In this document: piece by piece, positions 15,361 to 23,537 of the stretch
How the letters are laid out: each line of letters begins with the position of its first letter
Numbering within the stretch: the first letter of the stretch is position 1
IMG/VR virus record: IMGVR_UViG_3300045976_000096
Coordinates: 48,423-112,422 of that record
Length of the DNA stretch: 64,000 bases
DNA from: a virus
Strand: one strand, 5' to 3'
The notes under the pieces: model-generated
Databases searched by the model: none
What the model saw: the letters and a program-made list of their open reading frames with translations, nothing else
What the model was told of the DNA's origin: nothing
Program-made: the position numbers and the translations under genes

Positions 15361-16428
15361 ATGGCAGCGAAAAAGAACAAAGCGACGGACGGCAACCTGA
15401 ACGTGGCGAGCGACACCGTCGCGGGGCCGGAAGACGCGGTGCTGGCGGGGCTGCTCGAAGAACTGGAAGTGGCCGATCCGACCGTGCAGCCCGACGGCGC
15501 GAGCGGCGACGAAATCCTGGAAATCGAACCCGATGCCTCAGCGGTGGGTGTCGCCGACGAACTGATCGGCGAGGTGAGCGCGCAAGCCGCCGACACCGTG
15601 GTCGCCCTGAATGCCGAAGTCGACGCCGACGACACCGACACCCCGGTCGCCGACGTGGTCATCGGCCAGCCCGAAGCGTTCGCCGCAGCTGACGACGCCG
15701 GCATCGACTCCCTGCTCGACGACGTGGCGGGCGAACTGCACGCCGATGGCGCCGCCCAACCCGACGCCGACCCGCTCGATTCCCTGCTCGAGGATGTCGC
15801 CAGCGACGCCGCGCGCATCGAAGCCAAGCAAAAGCTCTACGCGGAACAGGAAGCGCCCGCTGCCGCCGGCGAGGGCGACACGCCGCAGGAGGCCGCACCG
15901 GGCAAGAAGGGCGGCAAGAAGAAGGACGCGGCGCCGAAAGAGCCGAAGGCACCCGCTCCGTCCAAGGTGACGCACAAGCGCGGCGACCTGCTGCTCGCCA
16001 AGCTGGGCGCGAAGGTCGGCGACTACCTCGTATTCGATGCCGATCCCGCCATCAACGACATGAAGCGCGACGCCTTCATCGAGCGCATGAACGACAACAA
16101 GGCGATCGCCGACAAGGTGCGCGACAAGATCCTGATGCTCATGACGTGGATGGCCAACGGCCGCGCGCCGAGCGAACTGAACGAGGTTCTGCGCCGGGCG
16201 TTCACGGTCCTGCACGAACAGGGCGAACTCACCAGCGGAGATAAAGGCAATCTCCAGCTCAATCTTCTGGAGAAGCCGTACTCGATCGGGACTAGCCGGA
16301 GCCAGGCTTCGCAAATCTTCATGCTCTTGCCTGAACTCGACATGGTTGTAAAAACCAAAGGCAAGATGGTGCCGAATCCCAACAGTGTCATGCTCCAGGC
16401 GGTAAATCATCAGCTCGGACTGGTATAA
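15361..16428 (+). CDS. Conserved phage protein with acidic disordered N-terminus
   Basis: 355 residues from ATG 15361, preferred over 15349 because GGAG at 15351-15354 is correctly spaced. Residues 1-175 are Asp/Ala/Glu-rich and disordered; 176-205 is Lys/Pro-rich; 205-355 is a conserved-looking folded domain (HKRGDLLLAKLGAKVGDYLV ... TWMANGRAPSELNEVLRRAF ... EKPYSIGTSRSQASQIFML). The C-terminal domain seems familiar from phages of high-GC hosts but I cannot assign a role; an early DNA-associated function is possible. Confidence 0.75.
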   Translation: MAAKKNKATDGNLNVASDTVAGPEDAVLAGLLEELEVADPTVQPDGASGDEILEIEPDASAVGVADELIGEVSAQAADTVVALNAEVDADDTDTPVADVVIGQPEAFAAADDAGIDSLLDDVAGELHADGAAQPDADPLDSLLEDVASDAARIEAKQKLYAEQEAPAAAGEGDTPQEAAPGKKGGKKKDAAPKEPKAPAPSKVTHKRGDLLLAKLGAKVGDYLVFDADPAINDMKRDAFIERMNDNKAIADKVRDKILMLMTWMANGRAPSELNEVLRRAFTVLHEQGELTSGDKGNLQLNLLEKPYSIGTSRSQASQIFMLLPELDMVVKTKGKMVPNPNSVMLQAVNHQLGLV

Positions 16429-16474
16429 GGCGAGGGCGGGCCTCGCGCCCGCCCAAATAAGTCACGAAGGACTG

Positions 16475-16503
16475 TTGACACGGACTCGGCGGCATCCTAC
16501 GAT
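16475..16503 (+). promoter_or_regulatory. Consensus-like promoter upstream of homing endonuclease 2
   Basis: TTGACA (16475-16480), 17-bp spacer, TACGAT (16498-16503). No palindrome, so this gene seems outside the operator network. Confidence 0.7.
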
Positions 16504-16530
16504 AGGGTTTTACTTTCTAGGAACAGCAAG

Positions 16531-17409
16531 ATGACAAGTGGCGTCTACTCCATCACCAACACCGTCAGCGGCAAACGGTACATTGGTAGCTCGCAGAAGA
16601 TCGCGACACGCTGGCGCATCCACCGTAACGATCTGCGAAACGGCAAGCACCACAGCCGGCATCTGCAGCACGCCTGGAACCTGGATGGCGAGGATGCCTT
16701 CGTATTTGAAATCCTGCTCGAGTGTGGCGTCGACGATCTGTTACGTGAGGAGCAGCGACTGATGGATGAAAGGCGCGCAAGGGAAGGCAACCACGGCTAC
16801 AACACGGCACCCGTTGCTGGCTCCCGTCGTGGTGTTCCGCATTCGCCCGAGGTGCGCGCCAGGATGAGTGAGAAGGCACGCGCTCGCCCGCCAATGAAGG
16901 ATGAACATCGCAAGGCGCTATCTGCCGCACTGCGTAAGGCACGATCGGAGGGTCGTCTGTTCACCGACGAGCATCGACGCAAGATTTCGGAGTCACTCAC
17001 CGGAAGGCAGTATTCGGATGAAACCCGCGCGAAGATCGGCGCCGCCGGCCGCGGTCGTCCGGTATCGGACGAAACGAAGGAGAAGCTGCGTGCCGCCTTG
17101 AAGGGCAAGCCGCTCTCCGACGAGAACTACCAGCGGCTCTTGGAGCGCAGCCGCACGACCAATGTGATCACGCCTGAAATTCGAGCCAAGATGGTCGAAT
17201 CGCGCAAGGCAACACTGGCCGCCAGGCGCAAGGAGGTCGCCGCACAAATCATCGCGCTCAAGGAGGAAGGGCTGTCGTTCTCCAAGATCGCGAAGCGTCT
17301 CACCGAGGATAAGGTGCCGACGCTGAATAGCAGGAAAGAAGGCGCGGAGCCAAGCTATAACTGGTTTCCCGCCATTGTTATCAAAATCTATAACGAGGCA
17401 ACACCATGA
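16531..17409 (+). CDS. GIY-YIG homing endonuclease with NUMOD-type repeats (2)
   Basis: 292 residues. GVYSITNTVSGKRYIGSS (4-21) is the GIY-YIG core (here GVY...RYIG), with Arg27 and Glu73 likely catalytic. NUMOD3-like helices (SPEVRARMSEKA, DEHRRKISESL, SDETRAKIGAA, SDETKEKLRAAL) repeat through 105-200, then a helix-turn-helix-like LKEEGLSFSKIAKRL at 248-262. It has its own TTGACA promoter, and its stop overlaps the next gene start (ATGA). Confidence 0.9.
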   Translation: MTSGVYSITNTVSGKRYIGSSQKIATRWRIHRNDLRNGKHHSRHLQHAWNLDGEDAFVFEILLECGVDDLLREEQRLMDERRAREGNHGYNTAPVAGSRRGVPHSPEVRARMSEKARARPPMKDEHRKALSAALRKARSEGRLFTDEHRRKISESLTGRQYSDETRAKIGAAGRGRPVSDETKEKLRAALKGKPLSDENYQRLLERSRTTNVITPEIRAKMVESRKATLAARRKEVAAQIIALKEEGLSFSKIAKRLTEDKVPTLNSRKEGAEPSYNWFPAIVIKIYNEATP

Positions 17410-17747
17410 ACGACAAACTGAAGGCATTACCGGACGACGCGCTGGTTCGCCTCAAGGAGCAGGTGGACGAGGAATTCAAGCGCCGGCGCAACCACCTGTT
17501 CGCCATCGGCAAGCACGCCACCTTCTTCTCGGAGCGGTATGGGCGCGAAGTGCGCATCCTGATCACCGGGCGCGGCCCGAAGAACCTCGTCGGCTTCGAG
17601 TGCGACGAGTACGGCAACAAGGTCGGCCCGCAATGGCGCTGCCACCCCAGCGCGCTGACGCCGGTGCTGCCGAAACCGAAGCCCGTCGCGCCGACGGTGG
17701 GCGTGGGCCGCGACGCGCCCGCGTCGGCAATGGCGGGATCGTTTTAA
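17406..17747 (+). CDS. Hypothetical protein, 113 aa
   Basis: Coupled to the homing endonuclease by an ATGA overlap. The N-terminal helix is charged (DDALVRLKEQVDEEFKRRRN), the centre (42-80) beta-rich and the tail Pro/Ala-rich. A terminator follows. No family recognised. Confidence 0.7.
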   Translation: MNDKLKALPDDALVRLKEQVDEEFKRRRNHLFAIGKHATFFSERYGREVRILITGRGPKNLVGFECDEYGNKVGPQWRCHPSALTPVLPKPKPVAPTVGVGRDAPASAMAGSF

Positions 17748-17751
17748 GGAA

Positions 17752-17774
17752 GGGCGCCGCGGGCGCCTTTTCTT
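17752..17774 (+). terminator. Intrinsic terminator
   Basis: GGGCGCC / GGGCGCC-type GC stem followed by TTTTCTT right after the stop of the 113-aa gene. Confidence 0.75.
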
Positions 17775-17980
17775 CGCGCCGGCCAAGCGCCTAGGACCGG
17801 GCCGCGATACTGGGCACCCAGCGTGCGCGTCGCCCGCGCACGACCCGCGCATGCCTGCCCACAGAACGCGCTGTACGCGCTTGGATCAGTCCCGCCCATA
17901 CCCGCGCACCAGTCGCGCATCCGGCCGCCCAGAACGCGCGCTATGCGTTTCGCGGCAATGGGCATTGGCTGTTCGGCTAT
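17775..17980. other. Non-coding stretch with short repeats
   Basis: No credible gene. It carries CCTAGG at 17790 and the words AGAACGCGC near 17872 and 17930 with GCGCTTGGAT (17878-17887); AGAACGCGC and GCGCTTGGAT recur in the intergenic region at 23688-23710. These repeated words suggest a shared cis element of unknown role. Confidence 0.45.
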
Positions 17981-18046
17981 AAGTCAGCCCTGACTTGCAG
18001 GCGAGTGGCAGGACGACGTACCATTCTGTTGTCGCGATGTGCGACG
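17981..18046 (+). promoter_or_regulatory. Operator, promoter and GATGT-loop hairpin
   Basis: AAGTCA-gccc-TGACTT (17981-17996) overlaps -35 TTGCAG (17995-18000); -10 TACCAT (18019-18024, 18-bp spacer); hairpin GTCGC-GATGT-GCGAC at 18031-18045. Operator and GATGT-loop hairpin occur together here. Confidence 0.7.
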
Positions 18047-18062
18047 CAACCGGGAAATCCAA

Positions 18063-18368
18063 ATGTCGAATTTCACAACACCCGCCGACGCGGGCGCGGG
18101 CTTCCGCACCCGCCTGACCATCTTCAACGCCGACGTGCATGTCAGCTTCCACGTCGCGCGCGACGGCTCGGGCCTGGGCAAGATGGTGGTGATGCCGCTG
18201 AATCGCGTGGGCGGCACGGTGTACTACTGCAATCTGCGCCAGCAGAACCACTACGCCAATGAGGTCAACTACCGCCTGCTCAACGACGAGGGTTTGTCGA
18301 GCGCTTCCTACGAGGGCATTGTCGCCTGGCTCGACACGCACGAAGCGCTGGTCAAGGAGAGGGCGTGA
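18063..18368 (+). CDS. Hypothetical protein, 101 aa
   Basis: First gene of an operator-controlled unit; start ATG 18063 follows GGGAAATCCAA. Beta-rich N-terminus, helical C-terminus. Its stop overlaps the next ATG. No family recognised. Confidence 0.72.
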   Translation: MSNFTTPADAGAGFRTRLTIFNADVHVSFHVARDGSGLGKMVVMPLNRVGGTVYYCNLRQQNHYANEVNYRLLNDEGLSSASYEGIVAWLDTHEALVKERA

Positions 18369-18814
18369 TGGGCAAGATCCACGAGCGCTTCAAGAGCCAG
18401 GCGACGCGCCAGCACACGATCATGGTGGACGCACGCGTGGCCCAGGCGGCCGCCAACCAGAAACCCGACACCGCGCGCCGCATGAGCGTCTTCATGGCCG
18501 ACCTCGACCGCGTGCGCGCCGACCGTACGCTCGATACCGCGGCGCGCCACTTCACGATGGATCGCCTGGCCGAGGAGGCGCGGGCGCTGGGTCTCAAGGG
18601 TCGCTGGAACCTGCTGTGCAACCGGGCCCAGTGCCTGCGCACGCCGGCGACGTGGTACAACCGCGGCAGCTACGCCTTTTACTGCGCCGACTGCGCGCGC
18701 GACCTGAGCGCCGACCGGTTCAACCGGCGCGAAGCCGAGAGACTGTTTGGCGGGTCGCTGTGCATCAACATCGGCAGTGCCGAAGAAGCAGCCGAGCTGC
18801 ACGTAATGCCATGA
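18368..18814 (+). CDS. Cys-rich probable zinc-binding phage protein
   Basis: 148 residues from ATG 18368 (TGATG overlap with the upstream stop). A long helical N-terminal half, then CNRAQCLRTPATWYN...YAFYCADCARDLS (about residues 84-117) giving CxxxxC...CxxC, a likely zinc site. Similar Cys patterns occur in small phage proteins of unknown function. Confidence 0.75.
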   Translation: MGKIHERFKSQATRQHTIMVDARVAQAAANQKPDTARRMSVFMADLDRVRADRTLDTAARHFTMDRLAEEARALGLKGRWNLLCNRAQCLRTPATWYNRGSYAFYCADCARDLSADRFNRREAERLFGGSLCINIGSAEEAAELHVMP

Positions 18815-19068
18815 TCACGCCATTTCCGTACCCGGTGGGCCACAAGGTCCGCCGCCTGACCGAAAAGCCGAAGCTGTACCGCGGCTGGACGATCTACGCC
18901 TACCAGACATGGTGTCAGCAGTACGGTGCCGCGCACGGCGAGTGGCACGACCTGGCGCTGGCGTGCAAGACAGGCGCGCCGGTGATCGCCGGCGTGGGCG
19001 ACCTGTACAAGGCAATCGACCAGGCGGTCGAGACGGGCCAGCCACCCGCCGCACTCTGGGCGTCATAA
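18811..19068 (+). CDS. Hypothetical protein, 85 aa
   Basis: ATGA overlap with the upstream gene. It contains a RGWTIYAYQTWCQQYG segment (24-39) and an amphipathic C-terminal helix. Single-domain, function unknown. Confidence 0.7.
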   Translation: MITPFPYPVGHKVRRLTEKPKLYRGWTIYAYQTWCQQYGAAHGEWHDLALACKTGAPVIAGVGDLYKAIDQAVETGQPPAALWAS

Positions 19069-19103
19069 TAGCTTTACCGCAACAACGTAATAAGGGAACA
19101 ACG

Positions 19104-19373
19104 ATGGACGACAATATCAAGTGGCGCGATTTCACGCGCACGCACAAGGCGATCGGGCAGTTCAAGGCGACGCAGGGTCAGCGCAACGGCTTGTGGAACA
19201 CGGTCGAATGCATCGCCGACATCGAGAAAGCGGACGCCGCCGAGCGCGCCGCGCTGCAGCTGGTGCAGGACGCCTTTTACCAGGATACGGCCGACATCAA
19301 CCGCCTGGACGACTGCCGGCTCCTGCAAGTGCAAGACATCATCCACATGACCGACTGGAAGGCACCGGCATGA
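19104..19373 (+). CDS. Hypothetical protein, 89 aa
   Basis: Helical throughout, start ATG 19104 behind AAGGGAACAA. Its stop overlaps the start of the kinase-like gene (GCATGA), suggesting coupled synthesis. Confidence 0.72.
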   Translation: MDDNIKWRDFTRTHKAIGQFKATQGQRNGLWNTVECIADIEKADAAERAALQLVQDAFYQDTADINRLDDCRLLQVQDIIHMTDWKAPA

Positions 19374-19999
19374 GCGCGTTCCTGAACCTCACCGATCCGG
19401 GCGTGCGCGCCGCGCTGCGTCACCCGGCCCTGGCCGGCAAGAAGCGCATCGGGCGCGGCGGCTTCTGCGCCGTGTACGACAACGGCGACACGGTCCTGAA
19501 ACTCACCGCCGACGGCGTCGCGCACGACTTCGCGGCGTCTGCGTGGCGCCCGCAGGGCGAGCACTTCCCGCGTCTGGTCGACAGTCACTTCTGCATCGGC
19601 GAAACCAGCGGCGGCGATCTGCTCTACCTGTACGAGGCGGAAAAGCTGCAGCCGATCGGCCGCGACAGCCTGTACCACATCAAGAAGGCGGTCAAGGATC
19701 TGAACGTGAAGGTTGGCGCGACCTACGCCAATCAAGAGTTCAGAGGCCACAACACCGAGGTTTACAACAGCAGCCGCGCGTGCGAGGAATTGGCCCAGAA
19801 CGTGTCGCTGCCGGATACCATGCGCGACGCATTCAGCCAGCTGGCCACGTTCATCGCCAGCTGGAATGCCGCGCTCGACTTCCACAGCAAGAATGTCATG
19901 CTGCGCGGCGACACCATCGTCCTGAACGACCCGATCGTCGGCGCCGACGCCATCAAGAAATACCGCGACTTGAACCGGAAGAACCGGTTCGGCTACTGA
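19370..19999 (+). CDS. Small protein-kinase-like protein
   Basis: 209 residues with the hallmarks of a reduced kinase fold: Gly-rich loop GRGGFCAVY (28-36), VLK with candidate ATP-binding Lys44, a catalytic-loop-like LDFHSKNVML (169-178; D170, N175, cf. DxHxxN of APH-type kinases) and LNDP with Asp187 in the DFG position. Shorter than typical kinases (about 250 aa or more), so the C-lobe is trimmed. Phage kinases often modify host proteins; the target here is unknown. Confidence 0.7.
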   Translation: MSAFLNLTDPGVRAALRHPALAGKKRIGRGGFCAVYDNGDTVLKLTADGVAHDFAASAWRPQGEHFPRLVDSHFCIGETSGGDLLYLYEAEKLQPIGRDSLYHIKKAVKDLNVKVGATYANQEFRGHNTEVYNSSRACEELAQNVSLPDTMRDAFSQLATFIASWNAALDFHSKNVMLRGDTIVLNDPIVGADAIKKYRDLNRKNRFGY

Positions 20000-20006
20000 G
20001 GGCACC

Positions 20007-20264
20007 ATGAAGATACTCGCCAAGCTGTACCTGCCGCCTGGCCCGCACAAGACCGGCGAAATGCATCTGTTCGAGGACAGCATGTATGCGGCGCGTGACC
20101 GCGTCGCCGCCAGTCTTGCGCTGATCGACTGGATGACGGAAGAAAACTGGTGCGTATGCTCCGGCGCGCTGGACGCGCCGCGCATCCTGCACTACCGCAT
20201 GAAGAAGGGCGACGACACCGCCTACTTCACACTTCGCAATTTGGATCACGTTTGGGAGGAATAA
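20007..20264 (+). CDS. Hypothetical protein, 85 aa
   Basis: Starts 7 bases after the kinase-like gene, behind GAGGGCACC. Its stop overlaps the next ATG (TAATG). No recognisable domain. Confidence 0.7.
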   Translation: MKILAKLYLPPGPHKTGEMHLFEDSMYAARDRVAASLALIDWMTEENWCVCSGALDAPRILHYRMKKGDDTAYFTLRNLDHVWEE

Positions 20265-20464
20265 TGCAGATCATCATCACCGAGCACATCAGGAAACCCG
20301 GACGCGGCTGGCTGCGCGGCCGCCAGGCACCCGCCACCGACCCGCACTGGAGCGCGGGCGACAAGCTGTGGATCAACCAGCTGGTCGAATCCGGCGACAC
20401 CGTCCTGACCGTGGGCGACACCATGTACCAGGCCCAGCTGGTGCGCGGCGAGGTGGCGTCATGA
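20264..20464 (+). CDS. Hypothetical protein, 66 aa
   Basis: ATG 20264 behind GGGAGGAATA. Beta-strand-rich; the C-terminal part (GDKLWINQLVESGDTVLTVG) looks like a small barrel. Stop overlaps the next start. Confidence 0.68.
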   Translation: MQIIITEHIRKPGRGWLRGRQAPATDPHWSAGDKLWINQLVESGDTVLTVGDTMYQAQLVRGEVAS

Positions 20465-20655
20465 GCGCCGCGCCGATGACCCAGACCGACTACGTGGCGA
20501 TGGATGGCGGCTGCTGCCCGTTTTGCGGCGGCACCGACATCGTCGGCGGCGTGATCACGATCGCGGAAGGCGCGGCGCACCAGGAGGTCGGCTGCAACGA
20601 ATGCGACCGCGAGTGGAACGACACCTACAAGCTGACCGGCTACCAGGAGATATGA
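20461..20655 (+). CDS. Lar-like zinc-ribbon protein
   Basis: 64 residues with CCPFCGGTDI (18-27) and GCNECDREW (43-51), a CxxC...CxxC zinc ribbon resembling the Lar restriction-alleviation family common in prophages. Lar proteins relieve type I restriction; whether this one does cannot be told from sequence alone. Confidence 0.65.
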   Translation: MSAAPMTQTDYVAMDGGCCPFCGGTDIVGGVITIAEGAAHQEVGCNECDREWNDTYKLTGYQEI

Positions 20656-20694
20656 TGGCGGGAAGTCTGAAGCCCGCGCGCGGCGCGCGCCAGC

Positions 20695-21075
20695 ATGCCC
20701 ATCGAGGCGATCGAGGTCGGCGAGGACATCGTCGGCTGCGGTTACTGCGGCGGGCAGCTGCTGCTGATCGAAATGATGCCGGACGGCCACCACGAAATCT
20801 GCAACGACTGCGGACAGCACTACCATGTGACGGACGAAGGCGAGAGTGCCGAGGACATCACAGCGGCGTTGGCCGCCGACATCGAAATCGTGGACGACGC
20901 CACCGGCGAGGTGGTCGGCACCACCGCGCCCGGCATGACCCACCCGTCCGAGCTGGACCGCCTGCTGCAGGAGCTGGGCGGCGAGGTGCCGATGGCCAGC
21001 GCCGCGGACCTGAACCACCTGTTCGGCATCAAGGACAAGCCCTGCCCGTATGGCGACGAGTTTGGCTCATTCTGA
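20695..21075 (+). CDS. Zinc-ribbon protein with acidic C-terminus
   Basis: 126 residues. CGYCGG (15-20) and CNDCG (36-40) form a zinc ribbon; the rest is acidic and helical. It follows the Lar-like gene, with which it shares ribbon architecture. Start ATG 20695 lacks a strong ribosome site, so the exact start is uncertain. Confidence 0.65.
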   Translation: MPIEAIEVGEDIVGCGYCGGQLLLIEMMPDGHHEICNDCGQHYHVTDEGESAEDITAALAADIEIVDDATGEVVGTTAPGMTHPSELDRLLQELGGEVPMASAADLNHLFGIKDKPCPYGDEFGSF

Positions 21076-21078
21076 CGC

Positions 21079-21121
21079 GCCGCGCACACGCCGCAGTTGC
21101 GCAACGATAATAACTACATCG
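21079..21121 (+). promoter_or_regulatory. Promoter of the CGCC class with CGAT..ATCG symmetry
   Basis: CGCACA then a 17-bp spacer beginning CGCCGCA, -10 GATAAT (21106-21111), inside CGAT-N9-ATCG (21105-21121). A further inverted repeat ATCGC/GCGAT follows at 21118-21133. Confidence 0.55.
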
Positions 21122-21156
21122 CAAGTTCGCGATGACACGAAAGGGAGAAGGACAAA

Positions 21157-21420
21157 ATGTTAACGGCGCAGATTCACGACGTCACGCTCGGCAAGTACGA
21201 CATGCCGCAGATTCACTTCAGCCTGCACGACGGCGAGGACACCGGCATGGTGTCGTTCGAGGACACGATCGGGTTGGCGCATGCGACCTTCCTGATCGAG
21301 CACTCGATCGTCACCGCCAACAACGCCTACGGCCGCATGCTCAACGCCTTCATCGGTGCCGATCACCCGCAGGGCCTGGTTGGCCAGGAATTCATCGATG
21401 TCGAGGAGAACGAGGAATGA
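21157..21420 (+). CDS. Hypothetical protein, 87 aa
   Basis: Start ATG 21157 behind AAGGGAGAAGG. Compact alpha/beta-looking sequence, acidic C-terminus (DVEENEE) whose GAGGAG also serves the next gene, which overlaps by ATGA. No family recognised. Confidence 0.72.
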   Translation: MLTAQIHDVTLGKYDMPQIHFSLHDGEDTGMVSFEDTIGLAHATFLIEHSIVTANNAYGRMLNAFIGADHPQGLVGQEFIDVEENEE

Positions 21421-21677
21421 AAACCATCGAATGCAAGCGCGTCGACCTGTGGGACGGCGGCGAGCGGCACAACTTCGGCTACCGGGTCAACATCGGCGTG
21501 CCGGACGGACTGATCGAACTGCGCGATCCGCATTGCAACATCACGAAGGAAGTGATCACCGTTTTTGACAGCCTCGCCGAAGTCGACGACAACAGCGTCG
21601 CCAAGCTGCGCAAGAGCGCCTGGAACAAGCTGACCCCGCAGGAACGCCAAGCCCTGAACATGAAGGAGCCGACATGA
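21417..21677 (+). CDS. Hypothetical protein, 86 aa
   Basis: Coupled to the previous gene by ATGA. N-terminal beta-rich, C-terminal helical (VAKLRKSAWNKLTPQERQAL). Function unknown. Confidence 0.72.
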   Translation: MKTIECKRVDLWDGGERHNFGYRVNIGVPDGLIELRDPHCNITKEVITVFDSLAEVDDNSVAKLRKSAWNKLTPQERQALNMKEPT

Positions 21678-22102
21678 GCCGCCACACCATCGCCATCACC
21701 ATCGACAGTCCCGCCGACATGAGCGCAAACCAGGCGACCGCGTTTGTCGCCGGCGCGATCGACACTGTGCGTGGCAACTACCTTGCCATGCAGCGCACCG
21801 GCATGCTGAACGGCAGCGCCGACAAGTTCGCCGAGAACCTCGGCGGCAGCGTGATCGTCACGGCGCTGCAAAGTCCGATGCGCGCCAAATTCGCGCTGGA
21901 GGTTGGCGCGGAACTGCAGAACGACATCGCCAAGCTAATCGAGGAAAAGGACGGCATGCTGCCGGCGCCGGCCCGCGGCCTGGCGCAGGACATCATCGAC
22001 ATCGTGATGCGCAGCCAGCTGGTTCACCCGGAAGCGCGCGCGCTGTACGAAGTGATGCCGGACACGGCCGGCTCGGTGCCGCGAACCCAGAAGGCGGACT
22101 GA
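21674..22102 (+). CDS. Hypothetical protein, 142 aa
   Basis: ATGA overlap upstream, start behind GAAGGAG. Mostly helical; no motif recognised. Followed by a promoter region rather than a terminator. Confidence 0.72.
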   Translation: MSRHTIAITIDSPADMSANQATAFVAGAIDTVRGNYLAMQRTGMLNGSADKFAENLGGSVIVTALQSPMRAKFALEVGAELQNDIAKLIEEKDGMLPAPARGLAQDIIDIVMRSQLVHPEARALYEVMPDTAGSVPRTQKAD

Positions 22103-22122
22103 AACCCAGCCTCGTTGCCAAA

Positions 22123-22161
22123 TTGCACTGCCTGTGTTGCGTTGCGATAATGACTCTATCG
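22123..22161 (+). promoter_or_regulatory. Promoter with CGAT..ATCG symmetry
   Basis: -35 TTGCAC (22123-22128), 17-bp spacer, -10 GATAAT (22146-22151) within CGAT-N9-ATCG (22145-22161). Outer words GCGTTG/CAACGC add symmetry. Confidence 0.65.
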
Positions 22162-22194
22162 ACACAACGCGCACAGCGCAGAAAGGGAAACATC

Positions 22195-22494
22195 ATGCAG
22201 CAAGTCAAGACCTTATTTCCGCCCGCCAGCCTGCAGCGCGACGCCTGGTTCGGGTACGCGCCGCAGCTGGTCGCCGCCTACCGCGCCGGCCAGTACCGCG
22301 CCGGTCCCGCCTTCTACACCCGCAAGGCGGGCGAGGACGCGGTCGAGGAAGCGTTCGACCTGTCCAACAACCCGTCGCGCCAGGACGAGCGCGACCTCGT
22401 GTTCGGCGACCACCGCAGCGTTTCGGTTGGCGACATCGTGGAGGTGGGTAGTGATGCCTACCTGTGCAAATCCTCGGGCTGGGAGAAACTGTGA
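22195..22494 (+). CDS. Hypothetical early phage protein, 99 aa
   Basis: Start ATG 22195 behind GAAAGGGAAA. The C-terminal VGDIVEVGSDAYLCKSSGW resembles small phage proteins ending GD.VEV...Y.C...GW. Stop overlaps the next ATG (TGATG). Confidence 0.72.
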   Translation: MQQVKTLFPPASLQRDAWFGYAPQLVAAYRAGQYRAGPAFYTRKAGEDAVEEAFDLSNNPSRQDERDLVFGDHRSVSVGDIVEVGSDAYLCKSSGWEKL

Positions 22495-22811
22495 TGCTGT
22501 GGATGATCACCGGCGACAAACTGCACAGGGACGGCCCGAACCTGATCGGCCGCTGCGGCGACGACCTGTGCGCGAGCCTGGGCGACATTCGCGTGCCGCC
22601 CACCCGGCAGCCCGGCATCAAGGCGGACTGCAACTACGATTTCCGTCTGCTCGATGGCGACGGCGAGCATTGCTTCACCGGCGTGTGCAAGGATCTCGAC
22701 GACCAGGATGGCGACGCCGCCTTCGAGCCGCTCGACATGTTCATGCACGGCTTCGGCGTGGTGGAAATGCAGTACCGGAAGAAAGGCGAGAAAGAATGGA
22801 AAACACTGTGA
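22494..22811 (+). CDS. Hypothetical protein, 105 aa
   Basis: TGATG overlap upstream; overlaps the next gene by 16 bases. Asp-rich middle (DGDGEHCFTGVCKDLDDQDGD) that could bind metal, but no defined motif. Confidence 0.72.
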   Translation: MLWMITGDKLHRDGPNLIGRCGDDLCASLGDIRVPPTRQPGIKADCNYDFRLLDGDGEHCFTGVCKDLDDQDGDAAFEPLDMFMHGFGVVEMQYRKKGEKEWKTL

Positions 22812-23044
22812 ACCCCGCCGAGCGCATCACCGACACCATGCTGCAGGCAGCGCTCGGCGTCGACGACCTCGACGAGGCGATCGGCACCATCATGGAGCAG
22901 GTCGGCATTACCGATGGCGGCATCGCCGGGATGGTATTCTCGGGCGCCTACAACCACGACTGGTGGCGCGAAGCTGACCGTCAGGACCGCTTGTGGAAGC
23001 TGTGCGAGTGGCGCGACTACGAACAGACGCTCGCCTGCATTTAA
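22796..23044 (+). CDS. Hypothetical protein, 82 aa
   Basis: ATG 22796 behind AAGGCGAGAAAG within the previous gene. Helical, ending in an aromatic segment YNHDWWREADRQDRLWKLCE. No family recognised. Confidence 0.72.
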   Translation: MENTVNPAERITDTMLQAALGVDDLDEAIGTIMEQVGITDGGIAGMVFSGAYNHDWWREADRQDRLWKLCEWRDYEQTLACI

Positions 23045-23099
23045 CGGATTTTTACAATGACCGGCATACCGCCGGTCACTTTACCAAGAGGAAGTGAAG

Positions 23100-23483
23100 A
23101 TGTGCCAAACTGAAAACAAAACCCCGGCCCTGTCGCTGGAAGCGAACCTGCTGGCTGCCCTGCTGGGTCGCGGCATCGCCCTCGACGTGGCCCAGGCGGC
23201 GACCAAGGACGTGATCACCACCTTCGCCAACAGCGAGGTGGCGCACCCGTGCTGGGCCGATCAGGTGCGCGGCATTGCGCCGGCGGAGAGCATCGAGGAA
23301 AAAGAGACCACCCAGGCCAGCATCGACCCGGACGGCACGATGGAGCTGTTTCCCGGCGTACGCGTGCAAGTCGTGCGCATCGGCGAGGACGACAAGCCGG
23401 AAGACGTCACTGCCGGCATGCCAGAGAGCCTGAAGGCGGTGTTGCGCGGCATTGCCACGACGCTGGAGGCGCGCCGCAAGTAA
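23100..23483 (+). CDS. Hypothetical protein, 127 aa
   Basis: ATG 23100 chosen because AAGAGGAAG (23085-23093) is correctly spaced; an in-frame GTG at 23094 is less likely. Helical ends with a beta-rich acidic middle. Followed by a terminator. Confidence 0.72.
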   Translation: MCQTENKTPALSLEANLLAALLGRGIALDVAQAATKDVITTFANSEVAHPCWADQVRGIAPAESIEEKETTQASIDPDGTMELFPGVRVQVVRIGEDDKPEDVTAGMPESLKAVLRGIATTLEARRK

Positions 23484-23510
23484 CCCACAGACAACTTGAC
23501 ACTTAGGCAA

Positions 23511-23537
23511 GAAAAGCAGGCTTCACGCCTGCTTTTT
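23511..23537 (+). terminator. Intrinsic terminator
   Basis: AAAAGCAGGC, 5-nt loop, GCCTGCTTTTT, 28 bases after the preceding stop. Confidence 0.85.
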
